From assembly GCA_030018275.1 (NCBI GenBank), contig JASEGB010000010.1, forward strand, positions 1 through 55,318: 55,318 nt of DNA. The letters are read 5' to 3'. Shown here one piece after another: positions 1-9,431 of this stretch (within the stretch, counting starts at the first letter, position 1; the number at the start of each line of letters is the position of its first letter). Position numbers and translations under genes: made by a program. This DNA is from Actinomycetota bacterium. GTDB lineage: Bacteria > Actinomycetota > Aquicultoria > Subteraquimicrobiales > Subteraquimicrobiaceae. The notes under the pieces were generated by a model. The model worked only from the letters and a program-made list of their open reading frames with translations. It had not been told where the DNA came from and searched no databases.

Positions 1-32
1 CTCCTTTTACGGTAAAATATGAGTGTTTCTTG

Positions 33-50
33 TGTTGGTCTAAACCAACA
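33..50. promoter_or_regulatory. perfect 7-bp inverted repeat, possible operator
   Basis: TGTTGGT and ACCAACA flank a 4-base CTAA loop. No T-run follows on either strand, so it does not look like a terminator. It could be a regulator binding site for a gene to the left of the window. The rest of 1-170 shows no gene. Confidence 0.3.
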
Positions 51-121
51 TATAAATGACTGCCTCTTTCTTTGTTTTTCCTCCTTTATATCAGGAGGTT
101 TGAAAGGAGGCTAGTCTTTTC

Positions 122-162
122 ATGACATCACTTTTGACTCTTGACTTTTGACTCTTCACTGG
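122..162. repeat. 7-bp-period intergenic repeat
   Basis: The units TTTTGAC, TCTTGAC, TTTTGAC and TCTTCAC follow one another with a period of seven. This is one member of a window-wide class of heptad-period intergenic repeats whose unit sequence differs from place to place but whose period stays near seven. Confidence 0.6.
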
Positions 163-171
163 TTTTTATAG

Positions 172-312
172 CTGGGACGGCCGGATTTGAACCACCTGGC
201 GCTGACCGCCTTCCTAGGGGGACTCCGTCCCCCTGAGGACGCTCGCCTTCCGGCTCGCTGTCACCCCTGGAAACCATTCCCACTGCGATCGGCTATTGAC
301 TAAATGAAATTG
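172..312 (-). other. tRNA-Pro 3'-end fragment and GC-rich spacer, possible integration scar
   Basis: Positions 174-193 repeat exactly the 20 bases at 315-334, which are the acceptor 3' strand and T-arm of the neighbouring tRNA-Pro. The rest of the tRNA is absent here and the T-stem cannot pair, so this is not a second tRNA. The stretch between the copies is GC-rich and carries a small hairpin (GGGGGACTCCGTCCCC, about 216-231). Integrases that target tRNA genes leave this arrangement, a whole tRNA at one end and its 3' end duplicated at the other. No integrase or element is left, so this is inference. Confidence 0.45.
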
Positions 313-387
313 TCGGGACGGCCGGATTTGAACCGGCGACCTCTGCCTCCCGAAGACAGCGCGCTAACCAAACTGCGCCACGTCCCG
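313..387 (-). tRNA. tRNA-Pro (anticodon CGG)
   Basis: The minus strand folds as a cloverleaf: acceptor CGGGACG pairs with CGTCCCG, the anticodon stem CTGTC/GGCAG carries the loop TTCGGGA with anticodon CGG, and the T-arm is GCCGG-TTCAAAT-CCGGC. The discriminator is A. CCA is not encoded, as CAA follows. Confidence 0.93.
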
Positions 388-515
388 ACAAATGAAACCG
401 CATATTTCTATCCCTCAAAACCTATTATACACATTTTCACGTTGCAAAATGCATGCTTAACTCCCACAAATTTTGAAATTACAATCATCATAGATCCTGA
501 ATCATGCATGCTGTA

Positions 516-1571
516 TCAAAGTTTCCAATATTTCTCATGAATTCTTCTTGCCTCGTCAAATACGTCTTCTGCTCCTCCGGGAGTGGTACTGGGAGAGCCG
601 TAAGGATCAGATACTTCGTGTCCCAGTTCAGCCAATTCATTTATGGTGGCCAGTACCGAGTGGGAAAGGGCTTTGAGATTGTAGCCTCCCTCCAAAGACA
701 AAATGAGGCGACCCTGGCAAAACATCTTCGCCAATTCCTTTACCTTGGCCGTCATCTTGGCAAAACTGCCCACCATGAGATTGAGGGAAGCCAAGGGTTC
801 CGCAAAGTGACCATCATAACCTGAGGCTATCATCAAAAGCTGGGGCTCAAATTGATCTGCCACGGGTGATATTATCTCCTCAAAGGCCCGCATGTAGGCT
901 TGTTCTCCCGTGTGGTAGGGGAAGGGTAAATTTATGGTAAATCCTTTCCCCTCACCCAATCCAACTTCGTCAAGAGATCCCGTGCCCGGATAGAGGGGAT
1001 ATTGATGTAAGGATATATAGAGGACTCTGGGGTCCGAATAAAAAATTTCCTGAATACCGTTGCCGTGATGAACATCCCAATCGATGATAAGGATTCGAGA
1101 GATTTTGTATTTCTCCAAAGCGTATTTGGCTCCAATGGCAAGGTTGTTAAAGAGACAAAAACCCATCCCTTGATCGGCAAGGGCATGGTGACCAGGGGGT
1201 CTTATCAGACAGAAAATCATTCGAATCTCTGAGCTGAAGATTTCGTCAATGGCAGAGAGGATGCCCCCCGCAGCCAGACAAGCTGATTCATAAGATTTGG
1301 AAGAAAGTGCGGTATCCAGAGTTAAGTATCCTCCACCTCGTTTGGAAAAATTTTCGATTCTTTTAATGTACGAAGGATCGTGGACTGTGGTGAGTTCTTC
1401 GAGGGAAGCCATTCTCGGCGATATCAGGGTTAACCGCGACAAGAATTTTCTTTCTTCCAATAACTCATGGATGCAAAGAAGACGGCTTGGACTTTCTGGA
1501 TGATTGGGACCGGGGTCGTGTTCGAGATAGAGGGTGTGGTAGACCAATCCAACGGAGAAATTACTCTCCAA
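516..1571 (-). CDS. histone-deacetylase-superfamily amidohydrolase (AcuC/acetylpolyamine deacetylase type)
   Basis: A 351-residue zinc-dependent deacetylase of the arginase/deacetylase fold. The family signatures are present: RPPGHH at about residues 124-129 (catalytic His pair), DWDVHHGNG at 164-172 (Asp and His zinc ligands), SGYDGH near 252 (third ligand) and SLEGGYN near the C-terminus. Bacterial members remove acetyl groups from acetoin-pathway proteins, lysines or polyamines. The sequence does not show the substrate. It starts at a TTG overlapping the stop of the upstream YjbQ gene by 11 bases, with AAGGTG as ribosome site, so the two are probably translated from one message. Confidence 0.88.
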   Translation of the reverse strand: MESNFSVGLVYHTLYLEHDPGPNHPESPSRLLCIHELLEERKFLSRLTLISPRMASLEELTTVHDPSYIKRIENFSKRGGGYLTLDTALSSKSYESACLAAGGILSAIDEIFSSEIRMIFCLIRPPGHHALADQGMGFCLFNNLAIGAKYALEKYKISRILIIDWDVHHGNGIQEIFYSDPRVLYISLHQYPLYPGTGSLDEVGLGEGKGFTINLPFPYHTGEQAYMRAFEEIISPVADQFEPQLLMIASGYDGHFAEPLASLNLMVGSFAKMTAKVKELAKMFCQGRLILSLEGGYNLKALSHSVLATINELAELGHEVSDPYGSPSTTPGGAEDVFDEARRIHEKYWKL

Positions 1572-1971
1572 TTATCTTCACCTTAACCTGTCTTGAGCGG
1601 GGACCATCCAATTCCAAAAGGAAAACGCTTTGCCACGTTCCAAGCTCTATCTTTCCCCCAGAAATGGGTAAGTTTAAGGTATTTCCCAGGAAAGCTGCAA
1701 CTATGTGGGAGGGAGCATTGCTGTCGATGAGGTTGTGGGCATAATCTTTCTCCCAGGAGATGATGTCCTTCACCGCAATTTTGATATCGCTCACGAGACG
1801 GGACTCATTCTCATTTATGATCAATGCTGTAGTGGTGTGAGGAGAATAGACGATCATGACACCATCTGTGACTTTGCTTTTCGAGAAGCAATTGAAAAGT
1901 TCACCGGTTATGTCGATGAGATCTATTTTCGCACCGCTTTTAAGGGGCAAATCGGCTGTATGTATTTTCAT
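1561..1971 (-). CDS. YjbQ/UPF0047 family protein
   Basis: This 136-residue protein matches the YjbQ (UPF0047) family at full length. The characteristic SPHTTTALIINENE segment (about residues 44-57), the histidine in HNLIDSNAPSH and the LGTWQSVFLLELDGPR segment near the C-terminus are visible. Members are small trimeric proteins with weak thiamine-phosphate-synthase-like activity. The physiological role is not settled. It lies just upstream of the deacetylase-like gene and 10 bases after the NlpC/P60 gene, in the same direction. Confidence 0.88.
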   Translation of the reverse strand: MKIHTADLPLKSGAKIDLIDITGELFNCFSKSKVTDGVMIVYSPHTTTALIINENESRLVSDIKIAVKDIISWEKDYAHNLIDSNAPSHIVAAFLGNTLNLPISGGKIELGTWQSVFLLELDGPRSRQVKVKIIGE

Positions 1972-1981
1972 CTCAAATTAA

Positions 1982-3085
1982 TTAGGGTCGGCAGGCACCC
2001 ACGTATCCTCCGTGGCTATCAAGGCTCGAAACCTTAACCACATCTCCAGAAGATGAGGCATGAATGAAATTTCCTCCACCGATATATATCCCCACGTGGG
2101 AAATGTGCCTTCGCCCAAAGAAAACCAAATCCCCGGGTTGCAATTCGTTTCGACTTACACGTTTTCCGCAACTATATTGGGCTGCACTTGAATGTGGGAG
2201 TGAAACTCCCACTTGCCCGGAGCAATACATAACAAATCCAGAACAGTCAAAAGCATTGGGACCTGCGGCACCCCAAGCATATGGTCTTCCCAAATATCTC
2301 ATAGCAATACCAACCACATCTCCACGTGCTGCGCCGATGGCACCTCTAGAAACAGCAACTCTTGATTTCTCCCGCTCCTCAGATTGCTCTTGGAGCATTC
2401 GCCGACGCCTTTCTTGCTCACGGCGGATTTCTTCAAGTAATCTCGCCTGCCTGGCTTCCTCCTCACGCTGAAGAGCGGTGATTTCTTCCTGAAGGGAGAA
2501 AAGGAATGCTCTCTTCCTAGAAAGCTCCGCTTCTATTCCAGATTTCCTGATTTTTAATCCTTCCTCTTGTAGCCGCTGTTTCCTCTCCTGCCTCTGAAGC
2601 TCCTCTCTTCTCCTCTCAATCTCAGCTTTATCGGCGATTATTCTTTTGACGATTTGGGCATCTTTACTGCCGATTCGTATCAAAAGGTCGAAATGAAAGA
2701 GAAATTCGTCGAAGCTCTTGGCATTGAAGATGACCTCGACGAATTTCAACTTACCATGCTTATATATCCCCACAACCCGATCATTCAAGATTTTTCTATT
2801 TTGAGCTAAATCTCTCTCAAGCTCCTGAAGCCTTAAAACATTGTGACGTATTTCCCGTCTCGTTCTATTGAGAGCCAAATTGGCCTGATTGTATTCCTCA
2901 ACTACTTCATCCAACTTTCGGTTTATATCGTCGATTTGGGCTTTTACCCTTTGAAGCTGAGCTCTCTTTTCGGATATTTGAGGTGTAGCCACTGCTGGGG
3001 TAATTAGGTTTGGCACCAAGAATAAACTTAAAATAGGTGCAATAACCCTTAAATATAGGCATCTACCACATAAAATTTCCACCAA
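1982..3085 (-). CDS. secreted NlpC/P60 peptidoglycan endopeptidase with N-terminal coiled coil
   Basis: A 367-residue exported cell-wall hydrolase. The N-terminus is a signal peptide (hydrophobic about residues 12-33). A long charged coiled coil follows (about 36-240), as in the PcsB/CwlO/RipA group. The C-terminal NlpC/P60 domain carries the catalytic Cys281 in FDCSGF, His330 in SHVGIYIGGG and a polar third residue, His342, in FIHAS. Such enzymes cut the D-Glu/meso-DAP or related bond in peptide stems, often under control of the coiled coil during division. The neighbouring amidase gene upstream suggests a small cell-wall remodelling cluster. Confidence 0.9.
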   Translation of the reverse strand: MVEILCGRCLYLRVIAPILSLFLVPNLITPAVATPQISEKRAQLQRVKAQIDDINRKLDEVVEEYNQANLALNRTRREIRHNVLRLQELERDLAQNRKILNDRVVGIYKHGKLKFVEVIFNAKSFDEFLFHFDLLIRIGSKDAQIVKRIIADKAEIERRREELQRQERKQRLQEEGLKIRKSGIEAELSRKRAFLFSLQEEITALQREEEARQARLLEEIRREQERRRRMLQEQSEEREKSRVAVSRGAIGAARGDVVGIAMRYLGRPYAWGAAGPNAFDCSGFVMYCSGQVGVSLPHSSAAQYSCGKRVSRNELQPGDLVFFGRRHISHVGIYIGGGNFIHASSSGDVVKVSSLDSHGGYVGACRP

Positions 3086-3152
3086 CTCCTAGAATCTTAT
3101 TTGCCCAAATCGCCAGAAGTATATCATAATACGTTTCCATCCGCAAGCCCAT

Positions 3153-4244
3153 TTATGCCTCAAAATATCTCTTTAAACCATCGAAGATGGCAACAGCAAT
3201 CTTTTGGCGAAAGGCCTCTTCCTTTAATAACTTTTCTTCCCCTGGGTTGGTTATATACACGGGTTCAACCAGAATTGCGGGCATTCTGGTTTCCCTTAAA
3301 ACCAAAAAATTCTTGCCATGGATCCTCCCGTCCTTTCTCCCCAGGGAAGAAACCAACTCCTCCTGAATAACCTGGGCGAGTTTTTTACCCCTCTTTGAAA
3401 AATGATTCCCACTGGCAAAATAATAGGTGCTCGAACCCTCAGCCTTGGGATCCGTTGAACCATTGACATGAAAACTTATGAATAGTTCAGCTTTGACATC
3501 ATTGGCCAAATTAGCCCTTTGAGATAGTCCAACAAATTCTCCCTTCTTCCGGGTGTAAATAACCTTCGCTCCCAAAAGATCGAGGAGATTCCCGAATCTT
3601 TCCCCCAAATCCTCACAAACTTCACTCTCTTTTAGCCCCGTGGGGCCCACGGCGCCAGGATCGGGGGGATACCCGTGACCAAAATCGACCGCAATTCTCC
3701 TACCCTTTAATATGGAAATTACACCCCCGATTGAATCGAGGGGTTCTTCCTCTCTTACGGGAAAATCTGCGTGTTCATTGGATTTAAGAATCCTTTTGAA
3801 ATTTTGAAAGGCTCCCAGGGTAGAAGGACCCACTATCCCATCGCTCACAAGTCCCACATTTTCCTGGAATTCTCTCACGGCTTTCTCTGTAAGAGGACCG
3901 AAGATACCATCCACCGGACCAGCGTTAAATCCCAAAGTGTTGAGCCAACGTTGGAGCTGCTTGACATCATCGCCCCGAAGGAAAGGGGATCGGAGATACA
4001 GAAGGCGATCCCCCAATCTATAGGTTGCTTCCACGAGCTCACGCCAGGTATCTTCGCCCACAATACCGTCGGCAAGTAATCCTCTATCCTGCTGGAACTC
4101 CTTCACCGCTCTCTCCGTGTACTTTCCAAATATGCCATCCACGCCGGTTGGGCCCAGATTAAACCCAAGTTTGATCAATCTTGTTTGGATATCAACAACC
4201 TCATTCCCTCTGCTACCTCTCTTGATTAACTGCATTGGACTCAC
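3153..4244 (-). CDS. N-acetylmuramoyl-L-alanine amidase with two peptidoglycan-binding domains
   Basis: This 363-residue protein has two PG_binding_1 repeats (about residues 8-72 and 82-150), each with the G-x-DGIFG...AVxxFQ pattern. An Amidase_3 catalytic domain follows (about 183-361). The zinc ligands are His in VDFGHGYPPDPGA, Glu in LKESEV and His in FISFHVN. The catalytic Glu is in ILVEPVYITN. It cleaves the amide between MurNAc and L-Ala. No signal peptide is visible, as in some spore or prophage amidases that leave the cell by other routes. The start is ATG after a purine-rich site (AAAAGGTGAG). Confidence 0.92.
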   Translation of the reverse strand: MSPMQLIKRGSRGNEVVDIQTRLIKLGFNLGPTGVDGIFGKYTERAVKEFQQDRGLLADGIVGEDTWRELVEATYRLGDRLLYLRSPFLRGDDVKQLQRWLNTLGFNAGPVDGIFGPLTEKAVREFQENVGLVSDGIVGPSTLGAFQNFKRILKSNEHADFPVREEEPLDSIGGVISILKGRRIAVDFGHGYPPDPGAVGPTGLKESEVCEDLGERFGNLLDLLGAKVIYTRKKGEFVGLSQRANLANDVKAELFISFHVNGSTDPKAEGSSTYYFASGNHFSKRGKKLAQVIQEELVSSLGRKDGRIHGKNFLVLRETRMPAILVEPVYITNPGEEKLLKEEAFRQKIAVAIFDGLKRYFEA

Positions 4245-4313
4245 CTTTTAAGATTATAGCCCAAAAGTGGAATAAATAAAGATAGGGGAATTATGATTTG
4301 AATGGGGAAAGAG

Positions 4314-5936
4314 TTAAACCACCGGCGAGTTAAGAAAAAGGCATACTCTATTGCGTCCACGCCTCTTCGCCTTATATAATGCCCTATCTGCCGCATCGAC
4401 AAGCTCATCTACGTTCCCAGCATCGTAGGGACAAGTAGCGATGCCCAAACTCATAGTGAGATACCTCTTCTCAGGAGAATCATCAAAAGAAAAAACATAC
4501 TGCTCTACGTCTCTTCTTATTCTTTCCGCGATGTTCAAGGCTTCGGTCTTGTCCGTTTCGGGTAAGATGATGGTGAACTCGTCACCACCATACCGCGCAA
4601 CTACATCGAATTTTCGCGTGGTCTTGATGAGCATTTTGGCCACTTGCTTGAGGACATCGTCTCCTCGTTTATGACCACAGACATCGTTGTAGTCCTTGAA
4701 ATAGTCAATGTCCATCATTATCAAGGAGAGGGGGTGATTATAACGTTCGGCTCTCTTCATCTCTTTCTCCAAATGCTCGTAAAAGTATCTGTGGTTGAAG
4801 GCCTTGGTTAAACCATCGGTTGCTGCCAGCCAGCGAGTTCGTTCATGAAGCTGTGCATTATTGATGGCGATGGCCGCTTGCATCGCCAGGAAGGAAACCA
4901 ACCGCACTTCACTTTCAGAAAAGGTCCGAGGTTTAAAATCGTCAACGTAAAGAATGCCTATTATTTTTTCTTCAACCAAGAGTGGTGCGGCGATAAGGGA
5001 TCTGATCCCTTCCTCGAGAGCTATGGGATTATTGAATGTGGGCTCCTTCAGCGCGTCTTCCAAAACCAAAGGATTTCTACTCTTCAATATCAGATCGGTC
5101 ATACCCCCCGGTCTTACCTTCCATTTGAGGGTATGCATGAACTCCTCACTGAACCCAACCGCCCCTTTAATTGAAAATTCGAGATTCTTCTCATCGAAGA
5201 GGGCTATGCTGCCCGCTGAGGTACCGGTAATTCTAATGGCACTATGCAAAATCAAATCCAATATATCATCCAGCTCTAGGGTGGAATTTATCAATTTTCC
5301 TATCTCCAAAAGAGCAGAGAGTTCTTCTATTCCCTCCTGCTTTTTCTCGATTATATTGATTAGGTAGTTGGTTAAATACACCGTGAAATAAAGGGTGCTC
5401 GCTAAAATGGTCACCGTGCCCGCATTGAATATCCTCAGGGTACAAAGGTCGGGCTTGATGAAGGTAATGATGTGAATGTGGGGAATGAGTTTCAGGTATT
5501 CCAAAACCACTACGGAACCGAAGAGCAGAATGGCAAGGGTCGCAATGAGATAGCTGGTAATGGTGGATAGCATCGTTCCAGCGGTGATCATATGCAATAC
5601 GAAGTAGAATATGAAGGGACTTTCCACACCACCAGAGAAATGTACTAAGAATGTTAGGGCCACCAAATCGAAGACAATCTGTACACTGGCAAACTTCTCC
5701 AAATCCGCCTGCACATAATCCCTTGATTTCATGAGCTTTCCGCAAACTATAAAGAATATATTATAGAGGGCGATGATAGCGGCAATGACATATAATGGGA
5801 TCATGGGGAAGGATAGATTGCCAATCATTCTAATGAAGTGGGTAGCCAAAAGCATTCCCGCTACGGCCACCCATCTTATTACAATCAACCACTTTATTCT
5901 CTCAATTAGTGTAGTCTTTTCCCTGAAAGGATTCAT
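4314..5936 (-). CDS. membrane-bound GAF-GGDEF diguanylate cyclase
   Basis: This 540-residue protein makes the second messenger cyclic di-GMP from GTP. The N-terminal ~200 residues hold about six membrane segments. A GAF sensor domain follows (about 205-360) and then a GGDEF domain. The active-site motif GGDEF is intact at 450-454. An RxxD inhibitory site (RKFD, 441-444) sits five residues before it, so product inhibition is expected. The gene lies 70 bases downstream of fdhA in the same direction, so it could be cotranscribed, but nothing ties it functionally to the Wood-Ljungdahl genes. The ligand of the GAF or membrane module is unknown. Confidence 0.93.
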   Translation of the reverse strand: MNPFREKTTLIERIKWLIVIRWVAVAGMLLATHFIRMIGNLSFPMIPLYVIAAIIALYNIFFIVCGKLMKSRDYVQADLEKFASVQIVFDLVALTFLVHFSGGVESPFIFYFVLHMITAGTMLSTITSYLIATLAILLFGSVVVLEYLKLIPHIHIITFIKPDLCTLRIFNAGTVTILASTLYFTVYLTNYLINIIEKKQEGIEELSALLEIGKLINSTLELDDILDLILHSAIRITGTSAGSIALFDEKNLEFSIKGAVGFSEEFMHTLKWKVRPGGMTDLILKSRNPLVLEDALKEPTFNNPIALEEGIRSLIAAPLLVEEKIIGILYVDDFKPRTFSESEVRLVSFLAMQAAIAINNAQLHERTRWLAATDGLTKAFNHRYFYEHLEKEMKRAERYNHPLSLIMMDIDYFKDYNDVCGHKRGDDVLKQVAKMLIKTTRKFDVVARYGGDEFTIILPETDKTEALNIAERIRRDVEQYVFSFDDSPEKRYLTMSLGIATCPYDAGNVDELVDAADRALYKAKRRGRNRVCLFLNSPVV

Positions 5937-6006
5937 GGTTCACACCATTTTCCATACTCACCAATATTATCGACCGTTTTGATTTTTTAATGAGTCCTTT
6001 AAAGAA

Positions 6007-8697
6007 TTAGAGTTTTTCGATTCTCACCGCACAAACCTTAAATTCGGGAATTTTGGCGAGAGGATCGAGAGCGGGATTGGTGATGACATTGGCGGGATAT
6101 TCGGAGAAATGGAAGGGTAAAAAGATCGTGCCTTGGGGTGAGCGTTCAGTGATATTGACCCTAACTTTGATCTTCCCTCGTCGCGAAGTTAAAATCACCT
6201 CTTCTCCCTCTTTGATCCGGTAAGCGGCTGCATCCTCCGGATTGATCTCCGCTGGTCCCGCGGGACAGATTTCCTCTAACCCCTTGGAGCGTCGAGTCAT
6301 GGTCCCGGTATGGTATTGGAATAATAACCTTCCAGTGGTCAGGATCAAGGGATATTCTTCGCTCGGTTCCTCAGAGGGGGGTTTATATTCCACCGGATGG
6401 AACTTCCCCAAACCTCGGGCAAATTTATCTTGATACAAAATGGTCGTTCCCGGGTGATCCAATGAGGGGCAAGGCCACTGAATCCCACCGGAGGAATTAA
6501 CCCTATCGAAGAGGATTCCCCCATAAGTGGAAGTTAGAGAAGCAATTTCATCCGTTATCTCACCCGGAAAGGAATAACCCATCTCATAACCCATGGCTTT
6601 AGCTAAATCGCAGATGATCTCCCAATCAGCCTTTGCCTTACCTGGGGGATTTATTGCCTTCCTTACCCTCTGCACCTTTCTTTCAGTACTTGTGAAAGTA
6701 CCATCCTTTTCAGCAAAGGTGGCCCCGGGGAGAACGACATCCGCAAACTCTGCGGTCTCGGTAAGGAAGATATCTTGAACGACGAGAAAATCCAATGTCC
6801 TTAAAGCCTTTTCAACATGGGTAATGTCCGGATTGGAAAGCATGGGGTTTTCCCCCATGATATACATGGCCTTTATTCTTCCCTGGAGAGCCGCTTCAAA
6901 CATCTCCACAACACTGAGACCAGCTTCTTTGGGTAACCTGCAACTCCAGGCCTTCTCAAATTTCGCTCGTACCTCATCGTGGGCAATCTTTTGATAACCG
7001 GTAAGTGTAGTGGGTAAAGCACCCATATCGCAGGCGCCTTGAACATTATTTTGACCGCGCAAGGGACTCACCCCCGTTCCGGGTTTTCCAATATTGCCGG
7101 TGAGCATGGCCAGATTGGCGATAGAAAGGACGTTATCGGTCCCGGTGGTATGCTGGGTGATGCCCATGGAATAGATGATGGTAGCCCTTTCGGCTTGGGC
7201 GAAGATGCGAGCTGCTTGGCGTAGGTCGGTGGCAGGGACTCCCGAAATTCTTTCCCCCACCTCAAGAGTATACTTTGGTAAAATCGCCTTTAACTCCTCA
7301 ATTCCCTCCGTACGGTTGGCTATGAATTCCTCATCCGCGAGACTTTTCTCGAGAATCACATTCATTAACCCGTTTATGACCGCGACGTTCGTACCTGGTT
7401 TTTGGCGTAGCCAAAGATGGGCATAGTCCACCAATTTGATCTTACGCGGATCTATTACAATGAGTCTGGCGCCATTTTCCCGGACCGCTTTCTTTATTTG
7501 AAGAGCGATGATGGGATGGGCCTCAGTGGTATTTGATCCGATGACCAGGATAACATCGGCTTGAGCGATATCTGCGATGGAATTTGTCATCGCTCCACTT
7601 CCAAATGCAGCGGCCAGACCGGCCACGGTGGGGGCATGTCAAAGGCGAGCGCAATGATCAACGTTGTTCGTTCCAATGACGGCGCGCATGAACTTTTGAA
7701 AGAGGTAATTCTCCTCATTGGTGCACTTCGCGGAGGATAATCCAGCGATCGAATCAGCTCCATATTTGGTCTTAATTTTGGAGAGATTGGTGGTCACAAC
7801 CTTCAGGGCCTCTTCCCAGGAAGCCTCGATAAAGCGTCCATCCTTTCGAATCAATGGAGTTTTAAGGCGGTCCTGATGATTGATGAAATTGTAACCGAAA
7901 CGACCTTTGGCACATAGATTGCCTTCGTTTATACCACATTCAACATCGGTTGAAATCCCTATGACTTCACCGTTTTTGACATGGATAATTATCTGACAAC
8001 CACAGCCACAATAGGGACAAATGCTCCTAACCTTTGCTGTCTCCCAGATCCGTCCCTTGAATTTTCTCTGTCTGTCGATGAGCGCTCCCGTGGGACAGGT
8101 TGAAACACACTGCCCACAAAATTCACACTCCGTTTCCGTCAGTGAACGATCGAAGGGAGTAGTGACCACGGTTTCAAATCCGCGATTGATAAAATCATAA
8201 ACCTTGATCCCCTGGACCTCTTCGCATATTCGGACACACCTACCACAGAGGATACATTTGCTGTGATCCCTTTCAATTAAAGGATTAAAATCCTCAACTT
8301 TGTATTCATACTGCTCGCCCTTGAAGCGAACTTCTTCGATTCCCAATCTATACGCCAAATCTTGAAGTTCACAACTTCCAGCACTTTCACAGACTAAGCA
8401 ATCGGGGGGATGATTGGAGAGTAATAATTCCACAATGGTTTTTCGAATCTCATATAATGTTACAGTGTCCGTGGCAATCTCCATACCATCGGTGACCTCC
8501 GTGGCGCAGGCGGGAAGCAATCCCTTGGCTCCCTCGACCTCCACGAGGCATACTCGGCATGCTCCATAGGGTTTGAGCCTGGGTTCATAGCAAAGGGTGG
8601 GTATATATATCCCATTCTCCTTTGCCACTTCAAGGATGGTCTTGCCCATCTCTGTTTTTATTCGTCGTCCATTAATGGTAACGATTACTTGAGCCAT
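6007..8697 (-). CDS. fdhA: formate dehydrogenase catalytic subunit, selenocysteine-containing
   Basis: An 896-residue molybdenum/tungsten bis-MGD enzyme that interconverts CO2 and formate, the first methyl-branch step. The reading frame is interrupted by one in-frame TGA (7639-7641), read here as selenocysteine 353 in the context ARL-U-HAPTVAGL, exactly where family members carry active-site Sec or Cys. Domains: NuoG-like [2Fe-2S] (Cys36, 47, 50, 64), the His/Cys cluster (His96, Cys100, 103, 109), two [4Fe-4S] ferredoxin sites (from 148 and 191), the molybdopterin [4Fe-4S] site (from 227), then the bis-MGD domains. Length and order match the Moorella enzyme. Without recoding it would look like two genes, 7639-8697 and 6007-7626. 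The window also encodes SelA, SelB and tRNA-Sec. Confidence 0.95.
7610..7626 (-). promoter_or_regulatory. bacterial SECIS hairpin of fdhA
   Basis: Twelve bases after the TGA the RNA can form a 6-bp stem, GUGGCC with GGCCGC (one G-U pair), closed by the 5-base loop GGUCU. The E. coli fdhF SECIS has the same GGUCU loop at about the same distance from its UGA, and SelB binds it there. I infer that this element directs selenocysteine insertion. Confidence 0.85.
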
Positions 8698-8747
8698 ATC
8701 CTCTCACCTAAATTGGTTCACGGTTCATAGTTCTCCGTCAAGCCTTT

Positions 8748-9182
8748 TTAGTCTTTCACTTTTCGCTTCTTGACTCTGGCACCCAATTCCACGAGAATAC
8801 AATCGATATATCCCTGAACGAAACAGGCGATATCCGAGATGGAAAGGATTCCAACGACGTTACCTTGATCATCGACAACGGGTAAGTATCTAATCTCCAA
8901 TTCCTCCAATATTTTCGCTGCCTTGGCTAAATCCATCTCCGGGGAGACGGAAATCACATCTTCCCTCATAAATTCACAAACCCTTGCTCTTCTCGGATCT
9001 TTTGCATGCACTAAGACGCCCAGGCCTATGATTCTGTCGCTGATTATTCCCAGCAATTTCCCCTCCTCCATGACCAACAAGGAACCTACTTTCTCCTTTA
9101 TCATTTTTTTCGCCGCTTCCATCGCTGATGCTTGCGGTGCGATGGAAACAACTTCTTTGGTCATGATCTCCTTGACCCTCAT
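8748..9182 (-). CDS. CBS-domain pair protein
   Basis: A 144-residue soluble protein made of two CBS domains (about residues 1-58 and 62-125) with a short basic tail. It begins VKEIMTKEVVSI and has the second-domain motif YLPVVDDQGNVVGILSISDI. CBS pairs usually bind adenine nucleotides and act as energy sensors. An ATG at 9182 preceded by GAGGAGG at good spacing is preferred over a longer start at 9272, because the extra 30 residues would be encoded by intergenic repeat sequence. It sits between the NuoF-like subunit and fdhA in the same direction, so it may tune the formate dehydrogenase, which is inference. Confidence 0.85.
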   Translation of the reverse strand: MRVKEIMTKEVVSIAPQASAMEAAKKMIKEKVGSLLVMEEGKLLGIISDRIIGLGVLVHAKDPRRARVCEFMREDVISVSPEMDLAKAAKILEELEIRYLPVVDDQGNVVGILSISDIACFVQGYIDCILVELGARVKKRKVKD

Positions 9183-9214
9183 TTTAATCCTCCTCACCTG
9201 AGTACAATCAGGGC

Positions 9215-9230
9215 TTATGTCTAGACATAA
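9215..9230. promoter_or_regulatory. perfect 16-bp palindrome upstream of the CBS gene
   Basis: TTATGTCTAGACATAA is a perfect palindrome 33 bases upstream of the CBS start. Degenerate copies of the same word, TTATGTCTAGG followed by CA, end the dispersed element near 9413 and 50514. It may be an operator or a leftover end of that element. Confidence 0.4.
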
Positions 9231-9255
9231 TTCACACTTAATAATTCGATAAGAG

Positions 9256-9428
9256 TATCCTGGAAGGCGCATCTTAAGAGAACCATTAAGCGAAAGGCTC
9301 GAACAGCGGCGGCAACGGCCCGACCCGAACTTATGGAGGGCGTTGCCCTTAAGAGAGCAGCGAGTAGGCTCGCAGCCTAGCGCCTGTAAGGATGGCTCTT
9401 AGAGATCAGTCTATTTATGTCTAGGCAC
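9256..9428. repeat. dispersed structured repeat R1, copy a (right end type A)
   Basis: This copy shares long blocks with 34384-34570 and 50404-50528. It contains two stable hairpins, AGGGC-GTT-GCCCT and GCGAG-TAGG-CTCGC. Its ends ATCTTAAGAG and CTCTTAGAGAT are imperfect inverted repeats. It fills the gap between the NuoF-like gene and the CBS gene. No protein is encoded. It could be a MITE-like element or a structured RNA element. Confidence 0.75.
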
Positions 9429-9431
9429 AAA

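Noticed and set aside
172-250. A second tRNA gene
   Set aside because: Only the acceptor 3' strand and half of the T-arm are present, and no cloverleaf can be folded.
6007-8697. Two separate genes, a NuoG-like protein and a molybdopterin oxidoreductase
   Set aside because: The frames are in phase across one TGA, the protein is continuous with the family on both sides, and a SECIS hairpin follows. One selenoprotein explains it better.
9182-9272. N-terminal extension of the CBS protein
   Set aside because: The extra 30 residues come from palindrome and repeat DNA, and a strong ribosome site marks ATG 9182.
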